In this document: one piece after another, positions 37,031-50,149 of the stretch | Position numbering within the stretch: the first letter of the stretch is position 1 | How the letters are laid out: every line of letters begins with the position of its first letter | Source of the DNA: Tyto alba | Taxonomy: Eukaryota > Chordata > Aves > Strigiformes > Tytonidae | DNA: 64,000 bases | Direction of reading: 5' to 3' | Assembly: GCF_018691265.1 (NCBI RefSeq) | Contig: NW_024881282.1 | Span: forward strand, 25,384,899 to 25,448,898 | Notes under the pieces: model-generated | The model's input: only the letters and a program-made list of their open reading frames with translations | What the model was told of the DNA's origin: nothing | Database searches by the model: none | Program-made: the position numbers and the translations under genes

Positions 37031-38310
37031 CAGAAGGAGACCTCAGAATACCATTGACTTAATTCCCTAGCTCCAAAGTTTCTGGGTTACTCCTGACAGA
37101 TACTTCTCTGACTAGAACTGTTCTTCAAAATCTCCAGCACCAGGAATTCCATAACCTTCAGAGATAAATAAATAGAGTGTTCAAATATCTTGACAGATAA
37201 GAAGTTTTTGTAATACCAAATTTAAATGTCTCTTGTTATAAATTTGGCCAATTTCCTCTTGTCTACTTTATCACTGCCATTGAGAACAGCTGATTATGGT
37301 TCTAAGAGTCTCAAATCTCTTTGCATGATTATACTGACCTGTCCCAGTCTTCTCTTTTCTGGACTGATCATTTTTTTCAGCTTGTCCTGTAAATTTTTTA
37401 GATTACTTATCACTTCTGTTTATCACTTGGGATTTCCTTCTGGTTTATCCATAACCTTTTTTAATAATAGTTTTCAAAATGGGCCATAATGTTGTCATTG
37501 AGTCTCCAACATTTGCTCCAAGGAGTGTAATAGCTATGTAGCATATTAACAATTACTTACATGTTAATATTTAACTAGCAATAAGTCTTGTATGTAATGA
37601 AGTTTCAGAATGAGACTTGTCTCTTTTGTGATAGTTTCTCAAACACTCACTCATTTCATGTGAACTCCCCCGAGCCTGTTTACAATGTTGCCAGCTAACC
37701 AGTTACTCTGTTTTTTTTCTCATTTTGTATTTATGAAATTAATTTTTGTTTTCTTCGCGGAGAATTTTTCACTTGGTCTTATCAAATTTCATTATATTGA
37801 TTTCAGACTAGTCCTCTAATTTATCGAGTTAATTCTTAATTGTGATTCTGACCACTGAAGTACACTTTGTACTTCTCAACTTTCTGCCATCTGCAGATTT
37901 TATGGGACTATCCCCCTATTTCATCATCACCATATTCAAGGTTTATATTGAATATCAATGGGGAGAGACTTTTTTCAGGGCCTCCCAGTTTGTCAGGGCC
38001 TTTCATTTTGACAGCAAATTCTTAATAAAACCACTTCAACAATATTTTCCAAATTTGCATATGAAAATGTTGTGGGGACTGTGCGACAAGCTTTACTAAA
38101 GTCAAGATGTACCCTAACTACTATTTCTATCCTATCCACTAAACCTTGTTGCCCCACTCAAAGAGGGAACTAGAGTGGTGTGACTACTCTTCACAAATCC
38201 ATATTGATCTGGTTTTATTACTTTGTTATCTTTCAAGTGCTTACAATCTGAGAGGTTTAGGAATTTATTTCAGCAGCTTTCCAGGTAACAAGTTTAGGCT
38301 AGCTGGCTCA
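37031..38310 (-). mobile_element. Ancient, heavily decayed CR1/L3-like LINE fragment
   Basis: In plus orientation the segment follows the reverse complement of old amniote CR1/L3-type LINEs block by block: GGAGACCTCAGAATACC (3' end region), GATAAGAAGTTTTTGTAATA, CCCAGTCTTCTCTTTTCTGG, GACTAGTCCTCTAATTTATC, TTCTGCCATCTGCAGATTTT, GGGGACTGTGCGACAAGC, TTTACTAAAGTCAAGATGTA, CACAAATCCATATTGATCTG and AGCAGCTTTCCAGGTAACAA. The segment from about 37480 to 37780 matches poorly and may be an indel or insertion. This covers the 3' UTR and part of ORF2 (RT); all frames are broken. The high divergence shows an insertion far older than the other CR1 copies here. Confidence 0.72.
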
Positions 38311-39243
38311 TGGCTACCTTTTGCAAAGTTTGAGGCCATATTTGGATTTGGTCTTCTGGTGAGCAAGTTAAAGAAATTTATGTCACAACTTTTGGTTTAG
38401 CTCCAAAAAGAATGGCAACTCTATCGTTTGGTTTTCTGACAAAACTTAGAGTTTTGGATGGAGAGGCTGTAATACTATTACAGTCACACTATTGCTTTCC
38501 CATGTTGACAGTCCCTGCAAATGGTATCTACTTGTTCCATGTTGACACAGAAGAACTGAAGTCATCTGAAGTAATGTTAGCATTCCAGAGGACAAATTTA
38601 TATATCCATTAATATTTACATCTGGTTGTGCTAGCAGTATAGACAGTTTCTGCAGGCAGAGGCTAGAGGAAGAGCAAATAACTTCATGACCTCAAGGGAA
38701 GTGGAGCAAGAGATATACAGGATGTATGATGATATCCCTCTTTTGACAGAGAAGTAGGTCATATTCAGAAAACAGATATTCCCAAATTTCTCGTGAGTCA
38801 CTTTTGATAGTCCCTCAAGCTGATTATTTGTAGGTGTCTGAATATTTCTATTCTTTTCTTCACTCACCATATGTAAAGTGAAAGCAGTAGAACTCCTTTT
38901 CTTACATAGTTTATCCCTAAATAACTTAATATAGAGACCTATGTGCTTCCTGATTATATTTGTGCCATGTTTTATACAATGGAGTCCTGATACTAAGGAC
39001 ACTATGCTCTGATAAAATATAAAAACAATAATGTGATTGTCAATACTGACCCAAAGGGAAGGAAATTTTTTCTGCTCTTCTCAGATGATTGTACAGGAGA
39101 TCCAGACTAGGCTAGTTGGAGCATGTAGAGACCTAAATTGTCTGAGGAATGCCAAGTATGATTATACCATTGAAAAAGAGTATATAGAGGGAGTATGCAC
39201 TTGAGAAACAAATAGAAAGAGACATGGGAGCAGTGTAGGAAAA
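38311..39243. other. Unassigned stretch
   Basis: Open frames at 38412-38612 (plus) and 38631-39002 (minus, 123 codons) have no family signature. They may lie in further decayed LINE sequence upstream of the fragment at 37.0-38.3 kb, but I cannot show it. Confidence 0.4.
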
Positions 39244-39244
39244 G

Positions 39245-39320
39245 GACATGACATGACATGACATGACATGACGTGATATGACATGACATGACGTGACATG
39301 ACATGACATGATATGACATA
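39245..39320 (+). repeat. (GACAT)n pentanucleotide microsatellite
   Basis: About fifteen GACAT units run without a break. Two read GACGT and two read GATAT, in the order five GACAT, GACGT, GATAT, two GACAT, GACGT, three GACAT, GATAT, GACAT. Because the period is 5 and no unit contains a stop in the antisense frames, the array creates spurious minus-strand frames (39107-39319, 39133-39675, 39162-39362). Confidence 0.97.
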
Positions 39321-40766
39321 TAGAGGACATTGAGTAAGCAAAGATGAGACAGAGAACAACACCGAACCTAAGCAGGTAAATCAGCCTGTTAAGATGGGGT
39401 ATGCTGTGTCTCGGTTTCTGCTTCAGTGACTTTGTTGCTTGTCTCTTAGCAAAAAGGTTATTTATTACTGGAGCCTTTCTTGCAAGTGGGAGAGCTGGCA
39501 GGTCTGCGGTGCAAATGTGGACACCTCGTCTTGACTGCTTCACTGCTCCCACACAACCTGAGTGGGAGCAGGATTTGTTCTCAGCACATGCAACAGCCAG
39601 CAGGCTGGGGCAGGCTGATCTCAGGGATCTGGGAAAGGGGAGGCCCATGGAGTAGAAAAAAGGACTGAATCCCATTTCCTATTATTTCAAGGTTAGCTCT
39701 TGAAAAATTAAATGTGAATTTACAGAGGACATCCCCACACTTGCAGAGTGGCAGCTAGAGGGACATCTCAAACGGCACTAGATGTCCATGATTAGGCAAC
39801 TGAATGGAGCCCTAAATTTCTCTTGACTATAATGAGACCAAGGTGACATGTTTTAAGCATCCAAACTTGTGGGTCAACAATCTGAATAGAAACTAAAATG
39901 CTGTGTAAGAGGTGTTGACTGATGCAGGTCTGGTCTGCAGGGATGTTTTCCAAAGGCACTCAGTCTTGTCAGTACAAAAGGGGAGATTTGGACCCATTTC
40001 ACCTGAATCACTCCTCAGACAATAGAGGTAGACAGCAGCACTGCTGTCGGTGGAGCTACAAACTGAAAATAAATGCACTGGAGGAAATATGGTACTTCCC
40101 AAATTAGGAGAGGGTTAAACAAAGGAGTCTTGGCAGCATTACCATGCTTTGGTGTGCACACCTGTGTGCAGGGGAAGGACCCTTGCCCTTGCACACCCTA
40201 AGCTGCCCCTCTGGGTGAACACACCAGGATGTCCAACCTCCCAACCCACTACTACCCAGTTAGATAGTAGGAACGTTCTTTTCAGTTAATTTTTTAGCCC
40301 TGTATATAGGAAGTATGCTCTCATTTGTCTCAGCCTAGGGTCCCAGGCTATTCTAGATTTAATCAACCTATTGCCAATCTGCAGGGCAAACACCACACAT
40401 TTTATCTGAATATTTGCCTGAAACCCCAACGAATTCTGTGATCTGATAGTATAATTTACTTTTTTTTTTTTTTTTAATTGTAAATGAGGTATTAATTTAT
40501 ACTAAAATCTGTAGAAGAGTAAACCAACAATACCTATGACACAATTGTATCTAAAGAAGTACATAACAAATGACCTTGATAAATAGAAGCAGATTATGAG
40601 GTGTTGGTTGGAGTCTGGGTGTTGAAGTACTATCAAGAACTACACAATAAATAGGCTGTCTAGCCTGGAAAAGTGATGAGACAGAACTTGGTAGAAATTA
40701 AGCCTGGTAAAGAAGTTAAGTGGAGTGCTACAATTTAACTGAATTTAATGTAAAAATGAGTTTCCA
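39321..40766. other. Unassigned stretch with 16-T run
   Basis: 39400-39660 is somewhat GC-richer and open on both strands but has no domain. A T homopolymer lies at 40460-40475. Confidence 0.45.
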
Positions 40767-41337
40767 TAAAATTATAGAAACATTTAGGTTGGGAAAGACC
40801 TAAGGTTTTTGAGTCCAACTGTGCACCTAACACTAACACATCCACCACTAAACGATGTGCTGAAGCACCACATCTACATATCTTTTAAATACCTTCAGGG
40901 ATGGTGACTCAACCACTTTCCTGGCCAGCCTGTTCCAATGTTTGACAGCCCTTTTGGTGAAGAAATTTGTCCTAATGTCCTATCTAAATCTCCACTGGTG
41001 GAACTTGAGGCCTTTTCCCCTTGTCCTATCACTTGTTACTTGAGAGAAGAGACCGACACCCACCTTTCTTTCAGACAGTTGTAGAGAGCAGTAAGGTCTT
41101 TCCTGAGTCTCCTTTTCTCCAGGAATCCCAGTTCCTTCAGCCACTCTTCATAAGACTTGTGCTCCATACCCTTCTCCAGCTACGTTGGCCTTCTTTGGAC
41201 ATGCTCCAGCACCTCAACGTCTTTCTTGTAGTGAGGGGCCCAAAAGTGAACACAGTATTCAATGTGTGGCTTCATCAGTGCCAAATACAGTGGGACTATC
41301 AGTCCCCTAGTCCTGTTGGCCACGCTATGTCTGATAT
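40767..41337 (-). mobile_element. CR1 LINE 3' fragment, 5'-truncated, well preserved
   Basis: The minus-strand CR1 3' end is recognisable from plus-strand blocks TTAGGTTGGGAAAGACCT, GAGTCCAACTGTGCACCTAA, GGGATGGTGACTCAACCAC, CAGCCTGTTCCAATGTTTGA, GGTGAAGAAATTTGTCCTAA, TCCTATCACTTGTTACTTGA, GACCGACACCCACC, ACATGCTCCAGCACCTCAA and CTTGTAGTGAGGGGCCCAAA. It holds the 3' UTR and the last ORF2 codons (minus frame 41180-41368 contains [26 protein letters not shown] and HVQRR). It is cut at its 5' end near CTGATAT. It belongs to a CR1 subfamily different from the 1.1-kb copy, with a different 3' end. Confidence 0.95.
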
Positions 41338-41345
41338 AAAAGATA

Positions 41346-41388
41346 TAAATAAACAAACGAACAAACAAACAAACAAATAAATAAAAAA
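41346..41388 (+). repeat. (AAAC)n/(AAAT)n simple repeat
   Basis: Units AAAC, one AACG variant, then AAAT, abutting the truncated 5' end of the CR1 fragment. Confidence 0.9.
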
Positions 41389-43468
41389 GTTGTATAGTTA
41401 GTGTATTTCCATAGGAAGCTTATTTCCATAATATCACCATATTTGATATTTATAAGACTGAAAACAAAAATTAGAAGTGAATATAACTTAGAAGAACAAT
41501 TATAATTGAAACAAAGCACTCTTGCTACATATATAGATATAAAAACGCATCCTATATATTTGAGAGAGGACAAGAGATCCAGCTAATGTTATCTAGTAGA
41601 GATTTGACCAACTTTTTGGGGAGGAGACTAAGGTATTAATTATTTGTTAAATTTTAATATAAAGTCCTTGATCACTGCTAGAGACAAAATATGACAAGAA
41701 AAACTGATGTGATCTGGTATTCCATTTTCTGTGTGCCTGTTAGTACACTAACCTGATCATTCTGGGCAATCTGCCTCTTGAGCTTCCCTAATTCATAGAT
41801 GGTGACTGGCTAATAGTCACTTGAATCAATTTTTAGAATAATCTAACAAAAAATCCCTGACCACTACATCTCTGGGCTAAATGTACATTTAGGCATTCAT
41901 TATATAGGCTTGTATAATGTGTATTTATTATAAAGACCCCCAGATTTAAAGAGATTAAAAAATAACAGGCTGGTTAGAATTGAGATGTACTGGAGGCTTT
42001 CTTTGTCACAAAAGCACTTCACACGCTGGCATTACTGCTCTTCTAATATGCTAAGCAGGCAGTTCACTCAAAATGAGATTTTAGTAATGTAATTTTCTGC
42101 TAGAAACAAAACACTGTTTTGAAATGTTTCTCATAAAATAATGGCTTTTGAGAGAAATGTATTTTATACAACTAAAGTTTTACACTGCTTGCCTAGAAAC
42201 AGTAGAAATTGCGAAGATTTAATTGGGATTAGTGATGTTTTATCTCACAGAAATCCATTAAGTCTTGTTTAAAGCAAGAAATTCATAAATTCATAGAGGT
42301 AAAATTGCATTCTGTATTTTTGCTATAAGTTCCCCTTAATCAAAAAGTGATGTTATCCCAATATCCTTAAACTAAGCAATTTCCTTCATATTTTATTAGA
42401 GTATGTGCTACCATTCTTTCACTTAGCCTCAATGTGGCTTGAAAATCATGGAAATAATATTATCTTCATTTTTCAGAGGGGGGATTTTTCATAAAGGGAA
42501 TTGAATCACAGAGAAAATAAGTGGATTGTCCAATCTGGCACTGGAAGGCCATGGCAGGGTCAGGGATCAATCCTGAACTTTCTGCTGTGTAGGATCAGAG
42601 CATGCAGCAAATCCAGGAAAGTGTGACCATTAGCTGTTGAATTGAGTGATGTGAAATTAATAAGGCAATGATGTTGCAGACCAGCATACTTCAGATTATG
42701 AATTTAATGTTGTCTTTTTGCGAGTGGGTGTTTCAACTTAGAAACATGGAAATCAAATTCCTCTGAGAGGAGAAGGGGAATCAGATCATGGTATATGTTG
42801 GGTAGCTGTTTAGGTTATGGGTGTATCTATTCTTTGGACTTTCTCTGCTTAAATTTGACTTCTATCATCTATGACAGGTATCATTCCTGTGAGCTCTCGG
42901 TCTTGGCTGTAAGGAATAGTACCTCCCCCCACACACACGATGTACTGCTCTCTGCTTGTTATTGTTTGTTTATTAGCCCGAGGAACGGAATAGTTGTTCA
43001 CGTCAAAATTTAAATGATCAAGAGGCAACTGAGTAAAACCTTGCTAAGATGAATGGTGAAGTTTGAATCTCACAGAGTTATTATTCTTGCTTTCAATCAG
43101 CTAACATAGTCATGTCTGGTTTGAATGAGTCATGGGTGAGTTTCTTCAGAGCTGTGAAGACTGGAGACTTATTTTCATAACTTTTCTTGGTAAAAAAAGA
43201 AATAATTAGATCATTTAATCTGACTGATCTGCCTCTTACTGTGCATCAGCTATAAAACTCCCCTGTCCCATTACGTGGCTGCACCAGTCTTTATAGGTAA
43301 TTAACTTTGAAAGTCTAAGTTTGGGAGTGTAACCCTGACCTCCAAAGTGGATACAGTAAATAAAAGATACGGACATTCTGACTTTGTGATACAGAAACAA
43401 ATTACATTGTTTCTTATCACAATCATGTCTTCATATGAATCATACAAACCACTTAAACATCCTCCCCG
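41389..43468. other. Unassigned AT-rich stretch
   Basis: No gene seen. 42060-42330 is repeat-free and AT-rich with blocks such as GATTTAATTGGGATTAG, so a conserved noncoding element is possible. The only open frame (42795-43013) is unrecognised. Confidence 0.4.

Positions 43469-43500
<32 letters not shown>
43469..43500 (+). repeat. Poly-A run (32)
   Basis: The longest homopolymer in the window, after CCTCCCCG and before CGGAACTG. It is a possible retrocopy tail, but no upstream body is recognised. An assembly length error is likely here. Confidence 0.92.
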
Positions 43501-43501
<1 letters not shown>

Positions 43502-46500
43502 GGAACTGTCAAATTTATAGCAGTGTCAGTTCCACAGTGCATATTCAGTGATTCATTTTATTAATTGGTTCTGGAAGTTTATGTAGCTCCACTGTGAGAT
43601 GACGTTTCTTTTATGTCTCACTCATTTCTTTTCCAAATGTAACCAGAGAAGACAGTATGCCTGGGCTGGTGGCTTTTACCCTTTAAATTAAACCCTTCTG
43701 GTTAGTACACTTTCTTAGCAAGTGCAAGATCTAGATGCAAGTTTACAACCTGACCCTACTTCTCTTCGATTACTGTTACCTCCAGCTGAAGGCAAGCTCT
43801 GCAGGGATGCCCTTGGTCCCGCTGTTATGGTTGATTGTGCAGCCAAAGCCATGGTGTTTATGAACGGGAAAGGTACAGGAGAGTCCAGCTGTGACTCTGT
43901 ACCCAGCTTGTTATGACAGTTACTTAGGACATCTAAATTCCAGTTTACTTTCTTTGCTCCCAGGGTTGTTTTTGCATTTTGTATCTGATAAAAGGCAGCG
44001 ATTATCTTATAACTAGACACTACAAATTCTGTTGTGTGTTTGGCCTGCCCAGAGCACTCACAGCAACTGATTTCTCATGGAGCAGGGCAGCACCCGCCTG
44101 CATTTCTGAATCCTACTGGGGCTTTAGTCAATGTTACATGCCTGCCCGCTCATGCCCATGTGCAAATGTTGATAGCCAGAAGCAGAGCAGGAGGCACTGT
44201 GGACCTTGAAGGTCCAGCAGGGACCATTCAATTACTACAGATGTCTGCAGAAGTGTGGTAAAGGGTGAGTAGTAATTCAAAGGTGGCCATCCAAAACTTT
44301 GCCTCGGGTATATGCAGTATCCACAAGGGTCCCTGGCATTGTAATGCTTAACTCCACAACATCTAGGAGCTCCTGAGAGAATATTTGCACAAAAAGCCCT
44401 TTAAATAAAAGAAGAAAGCCTTCAGAATCAGGCAGCTTCTCTGTGGATTGCCCAGCAGTATTTCAGCATCCCACAAGTGCTAAATCTCTATGTAGAGATT
44501 GTCAGAAAGTCTGGTCTTTAGGCCATTGTCTCATTGTGCTACCTAGAACTCTTGCTATGGATAGAATTAAAAGAAGCTGGTTCATGTACTTTTCACAAGA
44601 TTGTGATAATAATAAATGTGCCTGTCACTGCTATTAATTCATTTTTCAGTTTGATTGCCAGTACTGCAATAATTTTTATGAACATGACAACTTAAAATGT
44701 GAAAATTTCACTAATCAATTCAATATCAGCTGTCCTTAACTTGCTATCTTTTTCAATTTGTTTGGTAAAATTGTACTAAGAGATAAACTAAGCATTAAGC
44801 ATAATTTTACACTAGTTCTTAGCTTAGAAATGTCATTCTTTAGATGTACATTTGCTTGCTCATCCTTTGTAGTAATAACCATGAAAACGCACCACAGGTT
44901 TATTCCCCCAAATTGAAATTATGAAAGTAATTTGGTATTTTATAATTCTACACTATTACTCAAACAGGGTAGGGGGTAGGGGAGGTTGTTAGTTTGGATT
45001 TTCTTTAGTCAGGGAGTGTGGCTAATCAGAAAGTTAAGTCTCTTTAAGAGCATTTTATACAGGTTCTTCCATGTCTGACATGAATTGACCTGCAAGCCTA
45101 AATATGCTCCAAGTCACATCCCATAAATTAAGGAGACTCCAGTAATAAGAAGAGGATATATGACTGCAGTTTGCTCAAAGCTTAGAAATGATAGCCCAGT
45201 TTCTATAGAGCAAGAGAGCTATTTGGCTTATCCCTTCATAGGACAGCTTAAAAAAAAAAAAAAACAAAACAAAACAAACCCAAACCTTAATTCAAATAAT
45301 AGCACTATTAGATGTGCTAAATGTTCTAACCAGTTTACGAGAAAACATGCGCCTTATGCCTTACTACTGCCCATGCTGCTGTGAGTGGACACAGCTGATC
45401 CTGTCTTTTCAAGCCATTTGGGTCTAAATACTTTTTTTTTAGATCTAGACCTGAGGGCACACTGTGAAGCTCAAGCCCTTACCCTGAAATCCTCTGGATA
45501 GGTAGAACATAGTCAACCAAGAAACTGAAACACCATTTCTTTCTGAAGTGTGATCTCCTAGGGCTCTTGCACCTGCTTGTACACAGCTGTAGAATCAGGC
45601 AAAAATCACATTTCCTCTTTGCTGGCTGAAGAAACTACCAGCAGCCCTCACTGCCACCTTTCCCCTGGAGACTGCTGCTCACTCAGATCTGGTGGTACAT
45701 TGCACACATGAAGCCTCTCTGACTCATTTCTGTCCTCATCAGGTGGGCAGTTCAAATTGTTCATCTTTCCTAAGTGTCTTCATTTTGATGGGAATGATTT
45801 CATAAATGGCTCTGAGGAAGCAGTAGCTGACAGCAGGGGCCACCAACAAACAGCTGAGATGGTGCAGGAGAAGGAAAATGTTGATTTCTTTAGCTCAGTC
45901 AGACAGAAATGGGCATAATCAAGCACTAACACTGCAGAACTAATCAAATCTGAAGTGCCCTGTTACCAAGTTGGTGGTTTCTCACCTCTCTGGGCCAAGG
46001 CAGCTGTCAGGAGCACAGTTCAACAGGTGTACCTTTGGCAAGTTAAGGCAGGCAGACAAAATGCAACTCATAATTTGTCACTGTCACCATCGCCATTGGA
46101 GCATTCTGTATTCTGGTTGAAATAAGTCTTCTTTCTGATTTATTATAGTACAAGGAAAAAAGCAGAACTTGAACATTTTGAAAATGAATAAGGGCAATTT
46201 GATAATTTAATGTTTCAGATAGAAAAGGAAAGAGAACTGTATTAATCTGAACTTAGTCTTCATGAAAGTAGAAACAAGGTTTGTGGGTACTGATAATTCA
46301 AAATATGAGGGGATTAGTTCTAGAAAAGGAATTAGAATTAAATCAGAGTCATCATTCAAAACAGGGCATAGAGGGAGGTTTCAAAGTACATTTAATTATC
46401 CAAAACCCGTGGATTATATAGCAAAATTAACATGTAATCATATTCAAAGGTTGTGTTTTAAGTTAACAAATTAAGTTATATTTGAAGAAGTGATAAATAG

Positions 46501-49500
46501 ATTACAGTTCTACTGACAGAGAAAATTATAACATGCAGCACTTTTGCTCTTTGGTAGTCCCTTTTAATACAGCAGAGAGACGGAAACCTGCCCACGCGAA
46601 TGAGCTGAGTCCCACAAGGAAAATCAGCCACAGGAGGCAGATCTTCTCTGACTTGCCCCTTAGTGACTGCCTGGGGCTGCTCCAGGAGGCTCCTCAGAGC
46701 AGCCTGGGTTGGGCTCCCACTCTGAATTGTCCTGGGAGAAACCGCTCCCTTGGTTGCAGAAGGAGCCTTAAGAGACTAGACTCTCACAGCTAAATATAGG
46801 CTTCATCAACAGCCTTCCTAACTACCTTTTGCTTTTCTTGACTACTGATTGTATCTTACCATCCTGTGTGTTCAAACATTCACATGTCTCCCTGCACTTC
46901 CAGAGGTGCAGATATCTCACAGGAGTTGTGATGTATTGAACATTTAGAAACGCAAACACTCATATCTCGGGAGGCCTGTTGTAGATAGACATTTAATTCA
47001 GTGTGTTAAATAAGGAGAAACCACAACAGGCTCCAAACATCCTGTTGATATCCATCTGAACTATTCCTGGCACAACACTTGTCTCCCTTATATTTCTTCT
47101 TGGATGAGACTCCAATAGCAGAGCAGATGGGAACAGAAAGCTCTGTAATTTAACTCCTAATCTCACCTCGCTCAAGAAAGAAAATAAGTGAACCACAATT
47201 ACTGACCACCTTCTTTTTACGGTAGTCCTTGAAATTTAATGAACTAGAAAAAAGAGTAAGAAAATAAAGGAGTCAGGAAAATAAGGTCATCTACCCAGCT
47301 GATTATGTATACTCTTTTGCATTCTTCTGCTTTTAATTTTGTTACTAAAAGAAAAATGTTTCCATTAGTACAAAATGGCAGCAAGCTGTTTAAACAGTGA
47401 CTAATCAGAAATATGGAGTGTGATACATCCTAAACTTAAATAAAGAAATTTGATTCTTTTTTTTCTTCCTAAGGCATATTCCTTTGCCTCCCATTTATCT
47501 CTCTTCCTGTACACTGCTCCACCTTCAGGACATTTCTTTAAGTGAAGGGGTAGAATATTTCAGAAGCAGAGGTTATGTTCTGTCATGTAATTTGAGTCCA
47601 AAATTTTGACATTCTCTCCTGAGAATGAGTTATAAAACACTTGCAGAGCTGGACATGCATCTGAAACCAATTTGAAGGTTCCAGAAGGTTTTTCTTTGAT
47701 GCCACCAATTACTTCCTGCACTTCGTTATGTCTTTGTTGCCCTTCACTTTCATAATTCCCATAGGCATCAACAAATAAGGTTTAAATTGAAATGTATTTG
47801 CCTAAACAGATATTTTCTATCTCAATTTACTTGTGACAGGCTTAATGAAATCATATGGACAACATGTATTTGTATACCAATTAGCTTTCAGAAATTGCCT
47901 GCTTACATCCAAAAAAAAGTTAAGTAGTATGCCTCTGAGGTGTCAAAATATATGGACAATATATGATTTGCAGCATCATTAGCTATCTGCATATTCACAT
48001 TATAGGACTGCTTTCTGTTTATTTGCTTCCCTGCATTATCGGTCACGCAGTATCACTCAGGGAATGTCAGAAAACACAGAAAAAGGGGCTTTATTTCCTA
48101 CTGCCTTGAAGAAACTGTAGAAGCAACACAGAGTGCCACATGTAGTATTTGTACTACATATTGATGTATGCAAAAAATGGCCAGGTCCCCTACGAGCAAC
48201 AAACCCCAAATTATTGACAATTTAAGAATATCCTTTTGACATGACTTTTGTCTTTGAAAGTAAAACAAAGAACAGGGTGTAGGGAAGAAATTAAGCTAGA
48301 AGGAAGGGTACAGTTTTTACATAAGCAAATATGGTATGCTAGTTGATAATTTCCAGGAATGTATAAACCATTTAAGCATAGGCTATTCTTCATATATGTA
48401 ACATTTCCTGATGCCGTGAAGACTATTCCATGCCTAATACAGAGGAGGTGTTTTTCTGAGTAAGACAAATAGATGGCTGTGCCTTGGCTAACAGAGAACA
48501 TGATCAGACAGAACAATACAAAGATCCAAGGCAGAGCCAGTTTCTAAATATACGTACTTGCTGCATATCCACTGTTTCAAATTCATACAATAGAGTGCTA
48601 TAATATTATGCCCTTTCTACTCTTCTGCTTTTTTCCGCTCAGTGTTACCAAAATTCTCATCAGCCAAACCTTATGTCTTTTCCCTTAACTGTTCTGTAAC
48701 GAGATAACATTTGAAATGCCACAGACTTTTTTTTTTTTTTTTAATTTTACAATGTATGTTTTTAATTGATTTTTTGGTTTGCAAGACAAAGGTCTAGACA
48801 GGTTTATATATCCATGAGTTATTCATGCAAAAAAAAATTATTTAGAGAACAGACCTGTAATGTCAGTGGATTTTAAGAACAGTGTATATTCATACAGTGA
48901 TCCTGGGGCTCTGAATAGGTCAAGATGAAGAGAAAAAGGTAAAAACAAAAGGTTAGTATACAAGTTAATTTTGTCACAAGGTTTTCCTTTATATGACATA
49001 TACTTAGTGTTCAGGAAGGAAAATATATGTTTTAAATTGTTTATTTGCAATATAGAGCATTTCTCCAAGAACTCCTAAAGAATTCTCATTTCAAAATATT
49101 TTCCCTTTCCCTGAAAGCAAGGGTATTGTTTATGAGTTACATAGTAGAATATTTTTTCTTGTTGACTGTAATAGGAATGTCTCTAGGTGATCAGCTGGCA
49201 ATCAGTAATCTTTGCATGATCATTCTATACTCTAATTATTAGTTCATCAAATGACTGGAAAAAAGGAATTAATAAAAAACTGACGTGAAGATAACACATT
49301 CTGTAAACAGGAAACTATGCAGTAGTTTCTAATTCCATTTACAGTAATTTAAAACAGACTCAGTTCTCTAACTTCAGAGGAATATTACAAATTCACCGTG
49401 GTATAGCTCAGCATCCAGCCCTGAGCTTTTAGAAATAAATGGGTTTCATTTGTGTGATATAATAACCAGAATTTTCTGATATTCGGGGGACTTGAGAGTT

Positions 49501-50149
49501 AACAGCCTAGAGCAAAATCAGTAAAACATGGATCAGAAAGGTAATGTATTTTGGCTTATGGAAATAACAGAGCACACATGCTGGAAGGGATTCCGGGGAC
49601 TGCACATACTCTGCCCTTGTTAATTTTTCACAGCATTTTGCATACATAAGTACACATATATCTCAGTGGGTGAGAATTGTTTGTGCATGTAGAAATGGCA
49701 CTTCAGCCTGGAAGCCTTCGTAAGCCTTCACTTTTCTTTAAATTCAAAAGTAGCATTCATCAGAGTTGAGAACAACACCTCACACAACCTTCGTGGTCAG
49801 CCTGTGTGTTACTGATGCAGCGATCTCTCCCCAGCCACTCTCTGCCGATGCAGGTGGGCTGCTGATTTCGGGAGAGGTGTTCTTGCACACTGGGGGATGC
49901 TTTTAGACTATTCAGGCGGTTGCTCCTTTAGGCTATGTGAGAGGTAGCAAAGAGCACTGTATCTGATACATAGGCAGCACTGTGCAGTTGCTGTTTACTC
50001 ATCCAGGTTTCCAGAAAGGAACTTCTTTGACCACATGTAGACATTTATTACATGTATGGCTTAATGTGAACTAGTTAGAGCCTCTCTGATCAGTAGACAG
50101 AACCAGAACTACCAGGGTGTTAGGAGCTACTGAACCCAGCAGCCTTACA
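43501..50149. other. Long stretch without a recognised gene
   Basis: Slightly GC-richer, partly open segments lie at 43722-44260 and 46533-46793 (86-codon plus frame), all without recognised domains. A 15-A run at 45250-45264 leads into CAAAACAAAACAAACCC. A 16-T run lies at 48727-48742. 44640-44830 and 49240-49350 are AT-rich and complex. No LINE, LTR, tRNA or known RNA gene was recognised. Confidence 0.45.

Noticed and set aside
39107..39675. Minus-strand frames of 66-180 codons across the microsatellite
   Set aside because: The frames are kept open by the GACAT array, which reads as alternating Cys/His/Met/Ser repeats on the minus strand, and by chance in the flanks. No domain.
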